A DNA stretch of 64,000 nt, from contig JAUIRK010000052.1 in assembly GCA_030549495.1 (NCBI GenBank), positions 1 to 64,000 of the forward strand. The letters are read 5' to 3'. The translations under genes and the position numbers were made by a program. Below are positions 21,895 to 34,000 of this stretch, piece by piece (position 1 is the stretch's first letter; every line of letters starts with the position of its first letter). Source of the stretch: Nectonema munidae. Taxonomy: Eukaryota; Nematomorpha; Nectonematoida; Nectonematidae. The notes under the pieces are model-generated. The model was not told the origin of the DNA, did not search any database, and worked only from the letters and a program-made list of their open reading frames with translations.

Positions 21895-22048
21895 TTTCAA
21901 AAAGACAAATTAGAATCGCAAAAAGACAAAATAGGATTACAAAAAGACAAAATAGAATTGCAAAGAGACAAAATAGAATTGCAAAAAGATAAAATAGAAC
22001 TAAAAATGATATATAAAAGATATGAATACCTACATATACATACTTTTA
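21895..22048 (+). pseudogene. 21-bp tandem repeat coding a heptad coiled coil
   Basis: About five units of CAAAAAGACAAAATAGAATTG read QKDKIEL in one frame, a perfect heptad with hydrophobic I and L, then KMIYKRYEYLHIHTFK and a stop. An in-frame TAA lies just before the first heptad, so this is the last exon or a relic of a coiled-coil C-terminus. Such tails occur in MYB/SANT-like transposon proteins (inference). Confidence 0.45.
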
Positions 22049-22540
22049 AATAGTGTATACTATGATTAATTCTTTTATCTTTCTCAAATTTATTTTACTG
22101 ATATTTTTCTTTTTATTCATACCTTATATTTGCTAGAGATAAAACATCCCCCTGGATATTTCAGTATTCCTTTGTTGTCTCATTTTTATTTTAAAAAGAA
22201 CCGAATGGCAACAAAATTTGTACACTTATATGGGGGATATTGTCAACACAATCATCGCCCTGATAAACAACTCAATAAACTCTATCCTCTACTCACACCA
22301 CGCCAGCAAGTTCGACTCACTTCTAAAAATATTTCAAAGGATTATTTATTCGCTTAATTGCTAAAAAGCTTTCAAAGGACCCCACTGCACAATCCTGCGC
22401 TCACTAACTCTACTCCCCTTTCTGCCTCCCAAAAAGAAACACTCCTTTAGTCAAAGCGAGAAAAAAGTTCTCTTTCTCGTTGCTCCCAACCCCTACTAGC
22501 CACACATGGTCCGTGAAGCCCTACACTGTAAGATAAAGTG
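22049..22540. other. C-rich decayed stretch, unidentified
   Basis: 22190-22500 is much richer in C than its flanks and has coding-like runs (LYTYMGDIVNTIIALINNS; KEAFKGP-like) in shifting frames, similar in composition to the LINE ORFs here. No family recognised. Confidence 0.3.
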
Positions 22541-22552
22541 AAGGAAAAAACA

Positions 22553-22558
22553 TTTATT
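22553..22558 (-). terminator. Probable polyadenylation signal of the Iwr1-like gene
   Basis: AATAAA on the minus strand, about 135 bases after the stop codon. Confidence 0.5.
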
Positions 22559-22692
22559 ATTTAGAATATAATAAAAAATCCTAGAAAGGATTAAATTAAG
22601 AAAAAGCGGACTAAATAAAATATTCCGTCTTTCAAAATCTTTTTCAGGAAGCGCTTAACATGAACATGCCAATGATAAAATTTCCCTAAAGG

Positions 22693-23319
22693 CTAATAAT
22701 AATAATCTTCATTATCACTACTACCACAAAATCTTCTATAAACATGGTCATCATCTGGATAGTCGTTGGTGTAGTAATCTTCAGCATTACTGTCATCTTC
22801 GTCCAAATCACTATCTGCATATTTTTCAAAAAAGTACAACTCTTCGGAAGGTTCCTCGACCCAAACATCAAATTCCTTTTCCCTATCACGAATCCGTCCA
22901 TCATCATGGCAGGAAAAGGGAGGAATTTTGTTGTCTGCGTCTGCTCGAAGATTCTTTCTCTTGTACAAATCGAAAACAAACTTTGCATCACCGCTTCCTT
23001 CACTCTTTTCCATGGCATTCACATCTTTCACGAAGCAAAAGCCTGAGGGAGCTTGAGAAGAACCATTTGCCGGCGTTATCCTTTCTATCACTGCTATGTC
23101 AATTGTCTCTGAGCTTTCTCTTTTCAACTTTTTATTGGAATGAAAGTTTTCCAGATTGTAGGATGTTGCGTGCCATGCATAAAGCGATTCATCGAATCCT
23201 TTTACAGCATCCGGTGATTGGTCATGGCGAAAGCGCTTAAACGAAAGAAAGATATTGTCCTTTTCATTTTCAGTGCCATCTTCACCTACCTTTCTTTTAA
23301 TGGCTACCAATTTCAACAT
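22693..23319 (-). CDS. SLC7A6OS: Iwr1/SLC7A6OS-like RNA polymerase II nuclear localization protein
   Basis: 208 residues in one exon. The N-terminus MLKLVAIKRKV...LSFKRFR matches the basic start of SLC7A6OS proteins (R-V-K-R-K ... C-K-R-L-R). The Iwr1 signature is clear: FVFDLYK at residues 114-120, and the acidic block DSDLDEDDSNAEDYYTND with YPDDD around 171-191. In yeast, Iwr1 binds assembled RNA polymerase II and directs its nuclear import; the same role is inferred here. The protein is shorter than the human one (about 309 residues in my recollection), with the loss mainly in the variable middle. It ends in an acidic, tyrosine-rich tail. The start is the first ATG and fits the family. 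No intron is visible. The nearest neighbours are transposons. Confidence 0.88.
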   Translation of the reverse strand: MLKLVAIKRKVGEDGTENEKDNIFLSFKRFRHDQSPDAVKGFDESLYAWHATSYNLENFHSNKKLKRESSETIDIAVIERITPANGSSQAPSGFCFVKDVNAMEKSEGSGDAKFVFDLYKRKNLRADADNKIPPFSCHDDGRIRDREKEFDVWVEEPSEELYFFEKYADSDLDEDDSNAEDYYTNDYPDDDHVYRRFCGSSDNEDYYY

Positions 23320-23595
23320 AATTCAAAATTCACTTAAAAAATGCGAGAATTTAACTACTTTTTAACTACTTCAAAACAGCATAAATTTCATCCATGAAAA
23401 CTTCACATGTTTCAAAGTAAAGACTAATAATAATATTAAGAATGTATATAAAATCTTAAACGGGGATAGGATGATAAAATTTTGTTTTTATTCAAAAAAT
23501 TTTATTCATCAACTATTGAAGAAAGACAAAATTATAAAAAATTTGTTATCACTTTTCAACTTTTTTGCTTAAAAACTCAAAATCTTTGTATTCTA

Positions 23596-24629
23596 CCCTT
23601 GTCAGGATAAATGACTACAAAATGTAGTCATCCAATTTTAATAAATTAATAACTTTTTTAAAAATCAAGAAAAAACTTCATAATTAAGAGTACAATTTCT
23701 TTACATAAAAAGCTAAAACCTAAGCAAAATACAAATTTTGATACCGATGAAAAAAATTTATATTTCAAGTTTTTTTTATCTCTATTGAAACTGACTACAT
23801 TTTGTAGTCAAACACTTTCTTTTAGATTTGCTATGTTGCTTTTGTAATACATACAACAGCTCTTATTTGAAGGTTGATATAATGAAAGAGAATAAATATA
23901 CATTTTATTTCCGCCTGTCACACGATTAACTAGATCATCTACCATGCTTTATGTCTTATCTGATTTCATTTCTTTCTTTTCGGCTTTTCATATATTTTAC
24001 AGTATTTTATTCTAGAAAAGAGTCTTTCTGTTAAAAATAAGTAAGTTGTGCGATGACGATTTAGATGTGGATGACTCTACAGAATTTACGAATAAGTGAA
24101 GACGAAAATATCGAAGAAAATTCAGGTCACTAATGTAGTCGAAGAGGAATCAGATTTCACTATTTTTTTCTGAAAAAAAGAGTAGCGAAGATTCATCTTC
24201 TGAAGAGGAAAACAATGTATATGGAGTAAAGTGGGGAAGTAAATTGGGAGAAAATTTGGTGCGATTGAGACGAAACATTGTTACAGAAAAAGGAACAACG
24301 CTGTCAAAAAGTATGGATGAAAAAGAGCTGTTTGGTTTGAACTTCTCTGAAGAAATTACAAGACATATCCTAAAATGCACAAATCGAAAACTTCTTTTGA
24401 TAAAGACTTTAAATCCGTCAAATTTTGCTTCTAAATTGTTTTCAAAGTTCACATGAAGTTTTTTTTAGACAAAAATGAAGATTAATCATCAGTAATGAAT
24501 GACATATATGTATACTTATTTTTTGTTATTTTGAAATATATTTAAGAGTAATTTTTTGTTTTTGTAACACATATATCAATCAAAATTTAGCATAATTTTT
24601 ATTCTTTGCCCCATACTCCCTGATAAGGG
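23596..24629 (+). mobile_element. piggyBac-like element remnant
   Basis: The ends CCCTTGTCAGG (23596) and CCCTGATAAGGG (24618-24629) are inverted repeats. The palindrome TGACTACAAAATGTAGTCA (23612-23630) recurs at 23792-23810. A + frame at 24244-24456 (KSMDEKELFGLNFSEEITRH followed by ILKCTNRK) resembles the start of the piggyBac transposase domain (E-F-x-x-F-F-x-E-x-I-x-x-I-x-x-x-T-N). The rest of the transposase is deleted. The flanks are not a clean TTAA. Confidence 0.5.
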
Positions 24630-24646
24630 TTCAACAATTGCGCTTA

Positions 24647-24809
24647 GGGGTCGTTCACAATTGACGTCAACCTTTTTTTTGAAAAATTTCAACCCCCCCT
24701 CCCTCATGTCAACTTTTAGATATATCATCACTTAACAAAATCGACTTATGTCAACTTTGGATACCCCCCCCCCCCCCAGTTTTAATTGACGTCAATTGTG
24801 AACGACCCC
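24647..24809. mobile_element. Harbinger-type MITE, 163 bp
   Basis: Perfect terminal repeats beginning GGGGTCGTTCACAATTGACG and ending with the complement, flanked by TTA on both sides (24644-24646, 24810-24812). A 3-bp TTA duplication is the rule for PIF/Harbinger elements. A run of C occurs near 24766-24777. Confidence 0.75.
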
Positions 24810-24814
24810 TTAGA

Positions 24815-27325
24815 AACATTGAATCAATATAAAAAGTTTTTACGGTAATCTTATTGGAACATTGTCTCTGAGTCAAAAAAGAATTTAAGAAATTAAAAAT
24901 AACTGGGTATAAAACGTCTGTTACGAAATCAGGGAGTTAACTATACCTTATACTAGCCGTCAGACGATCCCTTCCCAATTGAGGCTAGCGATGGATCTTC
25001 CTTATTGAGTTTTCAAAAGATTTTTTAATGTGAAAAAAAATAATATAAAATGTGTTATTTCTGTAACTCCTTATACTAGAGATTTGAAAATTGAAATAGA
25101 TAATAAAATAAACAATAGATTAAAGTTATTTAAAGGTCTAAATCTTAAAATAGAAACTTTAAACCGTTTATGCTTCCCAATCTGACGGCACAAATCAGAA
25201 ATTTCTCATTTAATATATATAAAATGTCCTGCAGTGAATTATAGTGTTGCAGAATATTTAGTTACAATGTTCCCAAACGAAACGCAGACGAATAAATATT
25301 TTAAATGCAATAAAACTCCTCTACGTTTCCTTTCGAATAATTTGGTACTAAATGAGTTAATTTGACTTTAGAAATTTTGAATTATTAGAGCAGAAACTAT
25401 TATTAGCTATTAAATCGTTCAAAATTTAATTCAAAACTTTAATCTTTGAATACTTCAGATCAAGAAATAAAATTTGGGAGTCATTTTAGGGATTTTCATA
25501 AATAAGTCGACACCAAAAAAATTAAAAGAAAAAGATAAGAAATTGATTTGTTTTAAATGGTGGGAAAAAAAAAAAAAGTAGGTCAGGGGGGGAATGCTAA
25601 ATAGGACTAAAGTTGAAAAACGAATAAAGGAGAAATGAAGTATTATGTTTGTGAAAAAGATGATGTTAATTTATATATTCGTTATATATATATATATATA
25701 TATATATTATGAAATGATAGTTTGTTATATATGATTGGAAATATAAAGAATTTTCTCACTTCTATTATAATATTTAAAAAGATTTTTGAGAAATTTTTAT
25801 ATTTATAGAAGGAATTTCTAGAATTTTGTTTGTTCAAGAGTTTTATTCAAAAAGAAATAATCTGTTTTCAATAATTTTTTGTACTTTTGAGTCGATATTG
25901 TGGGAATAAATTATTTGATGATCTTAAATAGTGTTGGGTTCTTGATGTAGAAGGTTTGAAAAAAATATTTCAGGAAGATATTATAGAGATATTTATAAAT
26001 GAATTGGATAGTTGATTAAATAAATTTCTTCAATTTAATAATTCATAGAAAGAAAAAATGTGATGTGTTACTAAATTAAAAATTCTAATAATTTTCTTTT
26101 GAAAATTTAAGTTTTAAATTAATTCCCAATTAAAAATAATAAGTAAAATATGATAAATTAATTTATTTTATCAAAGAATTTTTGTTCGTCTAATACAAAT
26201 AAATTCTTTTTTAGAAATATAGTTTTGATTCAGATTAAGTTGATTGTTTTATATCAGATAATTATATTTGTTCTAATCAATTTCAAATATATCTGTTTCA
26301 TCTCAAACTTTGCTTTTGTTTGAAAAAAATCATTTTTGCTTTGTAAACTTAAAAATAATAATTCTTTACTTCAAAAATTATTCTTAATTGATTAAATATT
26401 GTTTCATTGTTCTTTCAATTATTGAAAGAGGAAAAAATGAATATTCTGAAATAGAGGAATTCAAATTTTGGGTTGAATAGGATGTTTATAAATAGAAAAA
26501 AGTAGAGGAAATCATCTTGTGGAATGAATATAGTTTTGAGAAGCTTGTTAATGAAACTATTTGTTGTCGAACAAAGGTATGATTTAAAATCTATATGAAA
26601 ATGAGAAATATATGATTAATTTTAATAAAAAATGAAATTATCAAATTTGAAAATCAAAAAGATTAATATCGATTCAAATAATTGATTTATGATATTAGTG
26701 TATTATCCTTTCTAAAATATAAGACAGTTGAAAAATTTCAAAATTTTAAGGCATTTTCATCTCCGAAGAAGGTTTTTTCGATGTATTTGAAAAAAATTTT
26801 TAGATTGAATCATTATAAAGTTTTAACGAAATTTTGCCTTTGATATTTGATTACTTAATCTTCTACATTTGGTGTCCACTTTTAAAAATAAATAGCGTGA
26901 CATAGATAGTGCCGATTTTTTCACATTATTAGAAACAAATAAATTAAACTACTAATATAATAAAGATTTAACAAAGAGTTGTTGAAATTAACACAGCTTG
27001 TATCGTAAATTTAACAAAGCGATCATACATAAATAACGTTCCCCTAAATTTTTAAAAACCCCTTCCCTATCGTGATTTAAACCCTTCCTTCTCTATTTTT
27101 TAATGCTGACCATCTTAAATTTGTTTACCCCCCTAATAAGCAGGGGACATCATATATGTATGATCCCAAAAAAAACACGTATTCCTAATAAAATTTTTCA
27201 TTAAACACACATTAATTTTCATCTATTAAACATATTTTTAGTTGCTCGTATTTTAAGACGTTATCAAATTTACTAAATGGCAAGAAATGCACAATGATTA
27301 AATGTGTTAATACCTTATTATAGTA
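24815..27325. other. AT-rich intergenic, no gene seen
   Basis: A (TA)n run at 25684-25708 and poly-A/T tracts. No ORF, domain or repeat family recognised over 2.5 kb. Confidence 0.5.
25684..25708. repeat. (TA)n microsatellite
   Basis: Twelve to thirteen TA units. Confidence 0.95.
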
Positions 27326-27328
27326 ATC

Positions 27329-29250
27329 CTATAATATGTAGTATGGATTTTCGCTAACTTTAATTATGCTTTGCATGGGCAGTGGCCTGATAGCGAACGA
27401 ATGGTTGAACGAGGTGGTGTAAATTTTTTGTTTTTGAAAGTTGTGTGAATTGTGTTGATGTGTGATAAGGAGGAGATTAGTGCATTTTGAGGTGAAGATA
27501 TGGATATCTGCCATTCTTCTAGAGAGGATAAGTGAATGTGCGTTAGAAAGGTTTTGAGAGGTAGGGAGTTGATGAGAGGGATGTGGGAGGTTTGGTGTAA
27601 GTTTGAGGTTAAGTAGTCTACGAGGGAGTTTTCTGGTATGTTTAGGTGAGCAGGGTACCAGCATAGGTGTATGTGGAAATGTTTTGTAAGATTGATTAGG
27701 GAGGAGGCGAGTTGAAAGGAGGGATGTTTTGTGATAGAAAGAGATCGTGGATTATGTTTTGTGCATCGGTATAGAAATGGATCGTAGTAAAGTGGGGAAG
27801 AAGGTAATGTTGTTAATTATCGTAGTGCATAGATTGAGAGTAGAGGATTTAATCGGGAGCGATGGGTGTAAAAGGGGCGAGTGGAAGGGCCTTTGAAGAA
27901 GGTGTAAGCAAAGGAGGTACTTAGGGATTTCTTTGAGGCGTCTGTGAAGATACGTAGGGAGGTTGTTGAAGAGGTAGAGCGAAGGTATGAAATTGATTGT
28001 TTTGCAAAAAAATTGTTTTTGCATATAGATGTTATGAATGGATTTTGTGCAGATGGATGAGTTAAAAAAGATCGATGTATAGAGGGATGAACTAGGTAGT
28101 TAGCAATATTTAGTGCTTATTTTGTTAATAGATGAGTGTAGAAGAATAGGGTGGAATATTGCGGTGGGGTGTGGTGGGAAGAAAGGGAGGAAGTAAGTTT
28201 TTGTATGTCAAGATGAAGCGCTTAATCATAGTTTTTTTGAGTTGAAGTTTTAATGGTAGGGTGTTTGTTAGAATTTCTAGGCATTGTGTGGAAGTAGTAC
28301 GATATCGGTTGATGATGCAAAGTATGCAGAGAGGGTGTATCTTGTAAAGAAAATGGATGGTTGTGGGGTGTTTTAAGGAGATGCCCCAGGAAAGAATTCC
28401 GTATTTAATTACTGGAAGGATTAAGGATGAGTATATGTATTTGGTGTGTTTGGGATGGAGGCCCAATTTATAAGAGATCGCGCTTTTAATTGAAAAAGGG
28501 TGACTGGGAGTTTTTGGTATATTTTTTTAAAGTGTATTGAAAATTTTAGGTTAGACTGGAGGTTTAGTCATAGATATTTGATAGTTTTTGAGGCAGTTAT
28601 AGAAGTAGAGGTATTTAAATGAAGGGAAAAATGTTCTGTGTGAAGTGAATGAGCCTGGTTTTGCTCGAGTTAAAGAATATCTTATGTGTGTTTGCTCTTT
28701 CTTGTAGCCTTAGTAGAAATGAAGAGAATTTGGTGAGGTTTTTTTGTTGAGAGTTACTAGTGATGGTGAATAATATGTCGTCTGAAAAACATTGAGAGAA
28801 ACCTGTGTTGGTGTAGATTAGATCGAGAAGCGGGTCTATGAGAACTAGCCAGAGGATATCGGAAAGACATCCTCCTTGGGGAGTCTAGAGGGTTAGCTTA
28901 TGCATGTAAAGGGAAGTGCGATGTCGGAAAATGAGACAGCGGTTTGAAAAGTATGAGCTTATAAATTTGATGATGTAAGGAGGAAATGATTTGTGGGCAA
29001 GGTTAGTGATGATGGCAGGATGCCAGGCTGAGTTAAAAGCGTTGTTTATGTCTAGGAAAATTGTAGAAGAAATTTTCTGAGTAGAAAAGGAAGAGTCAAG
29101 GTAGGTGGTTAGATGAGATAGTGCTGTTTCCGTATTTTTGTTGGGAAGGTATGCAAATTAGGTGTGATGGATGAGGTTACGGGATAGGATGTATTGGAGT
29201 AGACATTTGCGAATGATTTTTTCAAGAGAAAAAAGAAGAGAGGAAAAAAC
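27329..29250 (-). mobile_element. RNase H LINE, second copy, decayed
   Basis: Close relative of the 3105-5131 LINE, reaching further 5'. On the minus strand RT motif A (FLDINNAFNSAWHPA, near 28990-29060), TPQGGCLS (preceded by an in-frame TAG) and CFSDDILFT are readable. RNase H and C-terminal stretches follow in broken frames (27329-28470). The FSDD active-site variant is shared with copy 1, so it is a family trait. It lacks the 3' UTR and tail and has several stops and shifts. Confidence 0.85.
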
Positions 29251-29785
29251 AAAATAAAAAAAAATAATAATACTTTTTTTTGTATAAGAGTGTGTTAGCA
29301 AAGCGAACAAGTAAGAATAGAGTGGATGAAGCCTAAGAAAATTTTCAAGTTTTTTGATGAAAGATTGGAATAAGAAAAATTTTAGTAAAAAGAGGAAAAT
29401 TTTTTAACAAATTTAAGCATCGGAATCGAAAACACAAATACTCAGAAAAAATTGTTATTATCAAGTTTTGCTTGTTATAAGTTTCTATTTTTGTCAAATG
29501 ACATAATGGCGGTCTATTCATAAAAAGTTAAATATTTTTCAAAGTATTACTATTTCTTGTTATTTTATAAAATAACCAATCACAAACCTTAATCGATTTG
29601 GTCCAAAAAATTTATATTGAAATATAAATATTTTTATTATAATTAGATCTAAAAGAAAGAATTTATTAGGATAGTAAATCTTAATTTTTTTATTCCAAAC
29701 GACATTGCTAATTAAATTAAGTTAAACATTATGGAAATTTTATGCAAATAAATTAGTATAGTAACAATATATAAGAGTATTTGAA
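29251..29785. other. AT-rich spacer, nothing recognised
   Basis: No supported feature. Confidence 0.4.
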
Positions 29786-29791
29786 AAAAAA

Positions 29792-30300
29792 TTGGGGAAA
29801 ACTTATACTAATGCAACAAAAACCCACAGACACATCAAAAACACAGCTTTTACCTACCCTGACTCAATACTGTATCACACATGCGAAAACAAGTTTCCCA
29901 ATCAAGACCAAACACACAAACTAAATCATCCACTGTCAAGCAGTTACAAACTATTTAAACACACTACAAAAAAACAACATCATCAACAAACCTCCCCTAC
30001 AAATTAGCTCACAAGAAACAGAATTAAACACACAAACACGCCAGGCACTAGCACAACTCAGTGCCAACAAATCGCCACTACTACACGAATACATGAACAA
30101 AATTAGCCCTGACACACACCACAGCCCAATATACCCCTATGTAACACTAAAACACACAACACTCAACATCTGTTCTCATGTACACACTTACCTCACTCCT
30201 ACTTCTGGACCGACCCAGTCTCAGTCAGCCAATTGCTCGTGAGGTGGGGGGACAGCTTGGCAAACAAGATAAATAATGTGGCCATCATTGATCTGTCGAC
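29792..30300 (+). mobile_element. C-terminal remnant of another LINE
   Basis: A/C-rich coding strand. Shifting frames read QALAQLSANKSPLLHEYMNK, then ISPDTHHSPIYPYV, then CTHLPHSYFWTDPVSVSQLL and VRWGDSLANK. This order (QL-x-K-S-P-L-L-x-x-Y, a C-P-x-C/H zinc-like stretch, then W-x-x-P-x-x-V-x-x-L-L-x-x-W) is the usual C-terminus of a large LINE group found in invertebrates. Frameshifts break it, and the putative cysteines are eroded. Confidence 0.55.
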
Positions 30301-30529
30301 ACCTAGATGACAAATCGTGGAGGCAAACAACAACAACCACATCCTAACCAGTTTCGACTACTACCAAAAGTATTTAGGAAATATACTAACTCCTCGCCTC
30401 AATAAATTCTTCAAATTTTAAACATTTGAGGAAAATAGCATCAAGAAATATATCATTTTTCAAACATTTTTTGAATTTCTCATTACTTTTCATTATGATG
30501 TTTTTCTTTTTTTGTTTCATCATCATCTA

Positions 30530-30692
30530 TAGGGGCGTGCGTATGGTTGGTTAGATGCCGGATTCGATAATTGACCGTCTTGGGTTCGATCCTACATCAA
30601 GCTTGCTTTCCTCATAGTTCGATACAAGCGGCGCAATTGTACCTTTTCGATAAAAAATACCCTACGGTAGCATTACCATTACCACCATCATC
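30530..30692 (+). repeat. tRNA-derived SINE (family 2), best copy
   Basis: Head GGGGCGTGCGTATGGTTGG, an A-box-like GGTTGGTTAGATGCCGG, and B box GGGTTCGATCC at 30582-30592. The body is CATAGTTCGATACAAGCGGC, and the tail includes ATTACCATTACCACC and CATCATCATT. Confidence 0.8.
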
Positions 30693-30957
30693 ATTTATTT
30701 GAGTCAGCTGTTTTCCCTGTTACGAAGGCTATTATACTATCACTTTATAAGGCAATCCGAAACAGTCAAAATATTGAGATATCACAATCGTAGTTGAATG
30801 ACCATGTCAAAAACTTTCAATTAAAATCAATAGTTAATAGCTCATTTCCTAAAATCGTTTATTAGAACTGCTGATAATTTAGAGCTCACCATCTCTTCTT
30901 AAAATATATGCAAATTTTTTATCGTTTTAAAAATTATGTTTGTGATTATTTTTTCAG

Positions 30958-31094
30958 GCATAAGTAGCGAAAAACTGCTCCCAGTACAGCACTACTACTC
31001 TTACTTTGTGTGCGATCAAGTCCTTTTCTTCTTGGCTGAGTTGCAGCCAAAGTTCAATGACCTAATGGTTTTCTCTTTTTCAGCATAAAAGCTC
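30958..31094 (+). promoter_or_regulatory. Probable 5' UTR exon part of the RPC7 gene with a short uORF
   Basis: A good acceptor (TTATTTTTTCAG) ends at 30957 and a second one (GTTTTCTCTTTTTCAG) at 31083. An upstream ATG at 31065 opens an 8-codon uORF ending at 31088, 6 bases before the RPC7 ATG. It would be spliced out if the second acceptor is used. Confidence 0.45.
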
Positions 31095-34000
31095 ATGTCA
31101 AAGGGTAGAGGCAGTTCAGGAATCGCTCAGATCTCTCACATTCTGAATGTTCACAGAGGGCAAATCATTTCTGATTCGTTTACCTCGCCTCCTCCAACGT
31201 ATCCCGTATGTTACGTGTCTTGTTTCTTTCTTCCCGAACTACTTTATGCGCTTTTAGGAAACTCCTGCACCCGAACCATTCGAGGTGAGTGAAAAGGACG
31301 AGTACTTGGTCATGCTGCAGAAAGAGTTTTTGGAATGGATACAAAACTCCTCTTTTCACATGAAGGACTCTTCTTCCGACGAAAATTTGGGTGTGGCGAT
31401 TCAGCGTTACACAGACAAATACAAAGTATCCTCTACCAATAATCAGCGCATCTTTGATTGGAAGAAGGGTATTTCATTAAAATACTTTCTATGCATTAAC
31501 ATTTGTGCCTTTAACAAATAAAAGTGTACGATTTTTATTTGTGCAAGTCGAGAATAGTTGACTCTGGTCGTTAACAGGTTAACTCTTTGTGAATACCAGT
31601 GTGACACCAGTATCCCAAGAGATAAAAATTATGCGCTTTAAATCTATATTTCATTGAAAAAGAAAACAGGCGATTAGTCTTTATTAAAATTCTTGTTCTC
31701 AAAGCTTTAAGGTGGTTCTATATCAAATGACTTACTATCTTTTACATGGTTGTCTTTGACTATTTATACTTGTGTTTGGTGAAGCTATTGTAATGTCATC
31801 GGTGTATATGATTAATTTGACTTAGGTTTGATTGGCATGGCTGAATCTGACATGTAAATATTGAATAGTATTGGAGAAAGAGAACTACACTGTAGCACAC
31901 TTTAATGTGGTTATCTTATGTGTGATATTCCGTTATGAATGGATATGCCTGCCGCATATGTATAGCTATGAATTTGATCAAGGGCGCACATTCTCAAAAT
32001 TATTGGGGGGGAGGGGGCGAAATTTTTTTCTTGCAATTTTCAAAATTAGTGGTCTGGAAATACCACGGGAGACCAAATATTTAAGCAATCCTTTAAAATA
32101 TAATGTATTCAGCGCATACCTAAAGTCCTAAATTTATAAGACTACTTTATATTTTTTTTACAAAATTGGTGAATTATACTATACTTCATGCGAAAATATT
32201 TTAATTAAATTTGCATATCGAATATGGTGCGGAGAAAAAATGCCCCCAATTAAAAAGTAGGAAAAAATGCCAAACAAAAAATTTCAAAAAATTATTAATT
32301 AAAATTTTTAAAAAAGATATGTCAAATAAAGATATTTTGTAAAAAAAAATAGTTAACTTCATCTAAAACATTTAAAATTTAATTAAAGTAAACTAAAAAA
32401 CTCAGTATACGACAATTTTTTAAATACAAAACAAATTTTTATAAAACAGCAAATATTTTTGGACTTTGTGTCAGGGGCGTAAATCGGGGGGGGGGGGGGG
32501 GGCGACATTCCCACAAATCTGCACCTTTGCTATTGTTTTCAAGAACTTTATAAAGAAAAAAACCCTATAGATTAAGAAATTTTAGAAATTTAGCCTTTCA
32601 AAACGGTACCAAATAAAAATATTTATATAATTAAAAAAAATCAAAAATTAGGAGGCATTTTTTCCTACTTTTTAATTGTGGGGATTTTTTCAGGGGGCAT
32701 TTTTATCTACAACCATCGAATATACACTAGTTTAAAAAAATCTAAAATTGTTAGGGGGTGGAATAGGCTTTTCATTTGAAAAATGAAGTAGTCTACCAGG
32801 CACATTACAGGAATTGATGAAAGGAAATTTGATTCATAGAGAAAACAAATAAATGAAGGTTGGATAGTTTATATGAGTGAATGTAGTTTAAAGGCAAAGA
32901 GTCTACTAGACACCATGCTATGTTTATATAGAAAAATGTGATCGATTCAGGGGCAAGGGTATAAAATGAAGTTATAATTGTGCAAACAAAAAATTAAGAT
33001 TGCATTATTTCATTTTACTCAGCATCATTCAAAAATAGTTTAAAAGCTAAATTGATACAAGCTACAAAAAGTAAAATAACTGTTAACATTTTGCAATGAT
33101 TTGCCTTTTATAATAACTTTTAAGGAAAAAAAGTCTATCAGAAAAAGTTATAGAGCTTCAACAAAAACTAAAAAATTTTAGAGCATAACTTAAGTTTTTT
33201 GAAAACTAATTTGACGTATCCCCTACAGCATACTCTATGGGTGGCATGGCAGGTTGGTTGAGATGATGGACTCAGCACGGAAGCCTCTGGATTCGATTCC
33301 TCATCGATACGAATTTGTTCATAGTTTGACATAAGCGGTACATCAGTGCCTTGTCAATGAAAATACATCCGCTGCACCTTACCTTTTACTCAAAATTGAA
33401 AAATTTGCTACATAATTAACATAAGAGAGAAAGGAAACAAAATAAACTAATAAATCAATTTTCACTATTTTGAAATGGAACCGTCTGTTCTTAGAATAAT
33501 TTCAAAATAATAGGAGGCATAAAGAATTAGAGTTTATTTGATATTTTCAAATTTTTATAAGCAGCAAAAGCCAACGTTAAAAAATTATTTAAACTAACGT
33601 TCGACAGACATTTCGCCCCATAGACAATTTGCCCCCTGACAAATTGTCTCATAGGCTATTAGTTTCATCCATCTTTGCTTATTATATGTGTAAAATTATT
33701 TAAAAATTTTATATTCTTGTTTATTTTATCTCTATTAAATTATTTCAAATTAATCAATTTACCTCTTAATTTTTTAGAAATGTCCATGAGACAAAATGTC
33801 TTATGAAAATAACGGGGCGAATTGTCCATGAAACAAAATGTCTTATGAAAATAATGGGGCGAATTGTCCATGGGACGAACTGTCTTATGAAAATAATGGG
33901 GCGAACTGTCCATGGGACGAACTGTCTTATGAAAATAATGGGGCGAAATGTCCGAGGACCAAACTAACATAAATCAAAGTATACGAGAAAAGAAAATCAT

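Noticed and set aside
33740-33970. 76-codon frame with repeating PHYFHKTVRPMDNS
   Set aside because: Translation of the 42-bp minisatellite inside a non-coding transposon; not conserved in copy B.
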